From assembly GCA_964468725.1 (NCBI GenBank), contig CAYXVU010000297.1:1-6689 (forward strand): DNA of 6,689 bases, read 5' to 3'. Source of the stretch: CAYXVU01 sp964468725 (GTDB taxonomy: Bacteria; Acidobacteriota; Blastocatellia; UBA7656). Positions 4,333 through 6,689 of the stretch are shown one piece after another (within the stretch, counting starts at the first letter, position 1; each line of letters starts with the position of its first letter). A model generated the notes under the pieces. The model saw only the letters and a list, made by a program, of their open reading frames with translations. It ran no database searches and was not told where the DNA came from. Position numbers and translations under genes: made by a program.

Positions 4333-6689
4333 ATGTCGTCCATCATAGACACCATGGAAGTGGATGAAGTGCAGATCGCTGCAAGCGAAGAGGAAGTGAT
4401 TACGCTTCCCGAATCGCTGCCCGTTCTGCCGCTCCGCGACATCGTCATCTTTCCCTACATGATCGTGCCGCTGTTTGTGCAGCGCGAACGCTCCATGCGC
4501 GCCGTCGAACAGGCGCTTGCAGAGACTCGCATGATTATGCTTGCGGCGCAGCGCGACCTGGAAAAAGAAGAGCCCATCGGCACAGACCTCTTCGATTACG
4601 GCACGGTGGCGACGATTATGCGCATGCTCAAGATGCCTGACGGACGCATCCGCATTCTCGTTCAGGGCATCAGCCGCGCCCGCGTGGCGCGTTACGATAG
4701 CAGTCAACCGCACTTGATTGCCCATATTCAACCGCTCACCGACGCCGAGCCGGATGTTGACGACTTGCAACTGGAAGCTCTCAATCGCAGCGTGCGCCAC
4801 TCACTTGAACGCGCCATTACCCTCGGGAAAAACATCTCCTCGGAGGTGATGGCCATTGTCGCCAATCTCGAAAACCCCGGACGACTCGCCGATGTTGCGG
4901 TCTCGAACCTCGATCTCAAAGTTGCCGACGCGCAAGCCATACTGGAAGAACTCAACCCCGCAAAACGCCTGCGTCAAGTCAATGAACTGCTGGTCAGGGA
5001 GATCAAAGTGTTGACCGTTCAACAAGAGATTGATACGCAGGCCAAAGGCGAGATTGATCGCTCGCAGCGCGAGTTTTATCTGCGGCAACAGCTCAAAGCC
5101 ATTCAAATCGAACTCGGCGAAGGTAACGAACTGGCCGAAGAGATCGCCCAGTATCGCGAAAAGATGATGCAAGCCCATATGCCGGAAGCGGTCGCTGAAG
5201 AGGTAGACCGGCAGATTAAAAAGCTCGAACGCATGCACCCAGATGCCGCCGAAGCGGCAACCCTCAGAAACTACCTCGATGTGATGGTCAACCTCCCGTG
5301 GTCAGCGCAATCGGAAGAGAACCTCGATTTGACGCGCGCCGAAACCATTCTCAACGAAGACCACTACGGTTTGGAGAAAGTCAAAGAACGCATCGTTGAA
5401 TCGCTGGCGGTTCGCAAGCTCAAAGAGAAGGTTAAAGGGCCAATTCTTTGTCTGGTCGGGCCGCCGGGAGTTGGCAAAACCAGTCTCGGGCGTTCCATTG
5501 CCCGCGCCCTCAATCGCAAGTTTCAACGCCTCAGCCTCGGCGGTCTGCACGATGAAGCCGAAATTCGCGGCCACCGCCGCACCTACGTCGGCGCGATGCC
5601 CGGTCGCATTATCCAAGCCATTCAACAGGTCGGCACTAATAACCCGCTCATCATGCTCGACGAGATTGACAAAGTCGGCGCAGACTTTCGCGGCGACCCC
5701 TCTTCGGCATTGCTCGAAGTTCTCGACCCGGAGCAGAACTTCTCTTTCCGTGATAACTATCTCGGCGTGCCTTTCGATCTGTCGAACGTGATGTTTATGA
5801 CTACAGCCAACGTCCTTGACACTGTGCAACCGGCCTTGCGCGACCGCATGGAAGTCATCCGCTTGGCGGGCTACACGGAAGAAGAGAAGGTCGAGATCGC
5901 GCGCCGTCACATCATCCCTAAACAGATGGAAGAACATGGCATCAGCGCGCAGCACCTTGCCCTCAACCGGCAGGCGCTCAAAGCCATCATCCTGCAATAC
6001 ACGCATGAATCGGGATTACGCCAGTTCGAACGCGAAATCGCCTCCATCTGCCGCAAAGTCGCGCGCCGCGTCGCCGAAGGCAACGCCGCAATCGTCAAAG
6101 TCACGCCCAATAACCTGCGCGAATTTTTAGGCGTGCCGCACGTACACCCGGATGAGATTCTCAAGAAAGATCAAGTCGGCGTCGCCACCGGATTGGCCTG
6201 GACGCCAGTCGGCGGCGATGTGCTCTTTATCGAAGCCTTGCTGACGGCAGGGAAGGGCAATCTGCTGCTTACGGGGCAACTCGGTGAGGTAATGAAAGAA
6301 TCGGCGCACGCCGCGTTGTCGTGGGCGAAGTCGCGCGCCGAAGAGCTCGGCATCGATCAAGAGAAGTTCAGCAAATACGATATCCATGTCCACGTTCCCG
6401 AAGGCGCGATTCCCAAAGACGGCCCCTCGGCAGGCGTCACCCTGGCCACTGCTTTGGTCTCTGCGTTGTCGGGCGTGCCCGTGAAGCGTTCCGTAGCGAT
6501 GACCGGCGAGATTACCTTGCGCGGCAATGTGCTGCCGGTGGGCGGCATAAAAGAGAAAGTCTTAGCCGCGCGCCGCGCCCGCGTCAGCACCATCGTCTTG
6601 CCGCAACAGAATCAACGCGACCTCGAAGAGATACCCAAAGAGGTGCTCAAAGACATGCAGTTCGTCTTCGTCGAATCCGTGCGCCAAGT
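4333..6689 (+). CDS. lon: ATP-dependent serine protease Lon, C-terminal end cut by window
   Basis: The frame is open for 785 codons to the right edge with all Lon parts in order. The N-terminal substrate-binding domain is at about 29-225 (LPVLPLRDIVIFP near 29-41). The helical linker includes the IDRSQREFYLRQQLKAIQ region (about 241-258). In the AAA+ module, Walker A is GPPGVGKT (376-383), Walker B LDEID (442-446), sensor 1 TTAN (490-493), the arginine-finger region LRDRME (502-507) and sensor 2 ESGLR (559-563). The protease domain has catalytic S699 in DGPSAG and catalytic K742 in GGIKEK, 43 residues apart as in E. coli Lon. Only the last few tens of residues should be missing. Lon degrades misfolded and short-lived regulatory proteins in the cytoplasm using ATP. 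The ATG at 4333 is the first start after an in-frame TGA at 4282, and no Shine-Dalgarno precedes it. The codon-8 ATG (4354) is an alternative with no better site. Confidence 0.98.
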   Translation, partial: MSSIIDTMEVDEVQIAASEEEVITLPESLPVLPLRDIVIFPYMIVPLFVQRERSMRAVEQALAETRMIMLAAQRDLEKEEPIGTDLFDYGTVATIMRMLKMPDGRIRILVQGISRARVARYDSSQPHLIAHIQPLTDAEPDVDDLQLEALNRSVRHSLERAITLGKNISSEVMAIVANLENPGRLADVAVSNLDLKVADAQAILEELNPAKRLRQVNELLVREIKVLTVQQEIDTQAKGEIDRSQREFYLRQQLKAIQIELGEGNELAEEIAQYREKMMQAHMPEAVAEEVDRQIKKLERMHPDAAEAATLRNYLDVMVNLPWSAQSEENLDLTRAETILNEDHYGLEKVKERIVESLAVRKLKEKVKGPILCLVGPPGVGKTSLGRSIARALNRKFQRLSLGGLHDEAEIRGHRRTYVGAMPGRIIQAIQQVGTNNPLIMLDEIDKVGADFRGDPSSALLEVLDPEQNFSFRDNYLGVPFDLSNVMFMTTANVLDTVQPALRDRMEVIRLAGYTEEEKVEIARRHIIPKQMEEHGISAQHLALNRQALKAIILQYTHESGLRQFEREIASICRKVARRVAEGNAAIVKVTPNNLREFLGVPHVHPDEILKKDQVGVATGLAWTPVGGDVLFIEALLTAGKGNLLLTGQLGEVMKESAHAALSWAKSRAEELGIDQEKFSKYDIHVHVPEGAIPKDGPSAGVTLATALVSALSGVPVKRSVAMTGEITLRGNVLPVGGIKEKVLAARRARVSTIVLPQQNQRDLEEIPKEVLKDMQFVFVESVRQ

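Noticed and set aside
4318..6006. Long open frames on the minus strand opposite lon
   Set aside because: The plus strand carries an intact Lon with all catalytic motifs; the opposite frames have His/Phe/Arg-rich shadow composition and no recognised motif.

Overview
The window looks like an ordinary chromosomal segment of a Gram-negative-type bacterium with moderately high GC. My best guess is an Acidobacteriota member, possibly Blastocatellia-like. The basis is the mix of a B-box zinc-finger membrane protein, an ECF sigma/zf-HC2 anti-sigma pair, a flippase-like membrane protein and an NrdR/Lon pair. This is recall of families, not a search result. No tRNA, rRNA, CRISPR array, insertion sequence or phage gene was seen.

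Left half, minus strand (reading from about 2211 down to 1): an ECF sigma-70 factor (GTG start with a good Shine-Dalgarno), then a 288-residue membrane anti-sigma factor with two tandem zinc-binding zf-HC2 modules, then a B-box-type zinc-finger membrane protein that runs off the left edge. The two gaps are 78 and 76 nt and neither holds an obvious terminator, so the three genes probably form one operon. A match to the TGAAAC-N17-CGTT type of ECF promoter lies upstream of the sigma gene, which would fit autoregulation.

A 282-nt divergent intergenic region (2212-2493) separates this operon from the plus-strand genes. It holds the ECF-type promoter candidate, an extended -10 candidate for the rightward gene, and an 11-bp stem-loop that would lie at the very 5' end of the rightward transcript.

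Right half, plus strand: a polytopic lysylphosphatidylglycerol-synthase-TM/flippase-like protein, the ribonucleotide reductase repressor NrdR, and the ATP-dependent protease Lon, which is cut off by the right edge just after its catalytic lysine. The spacers on both sides of nrdR contain heptanucleotide repeats. The nrdR-lon spacer is almost wholly a long nested inverted repeat whose right arm ends 11 nt before the lon start codon.

Functionally, the left operon is probably a membrane-sensing transcriptional switch, with a zinc-binding anti-sigma holding its sigma factor. Lon and NrdR are housekeeping quality-control and nucleotide-metabolism regulators. Nothing here is convincingly a new system. 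The most unusual points are the duplicated anti-sigma module, its association with a B-box membrane protein, and the structured non-coding DNA.
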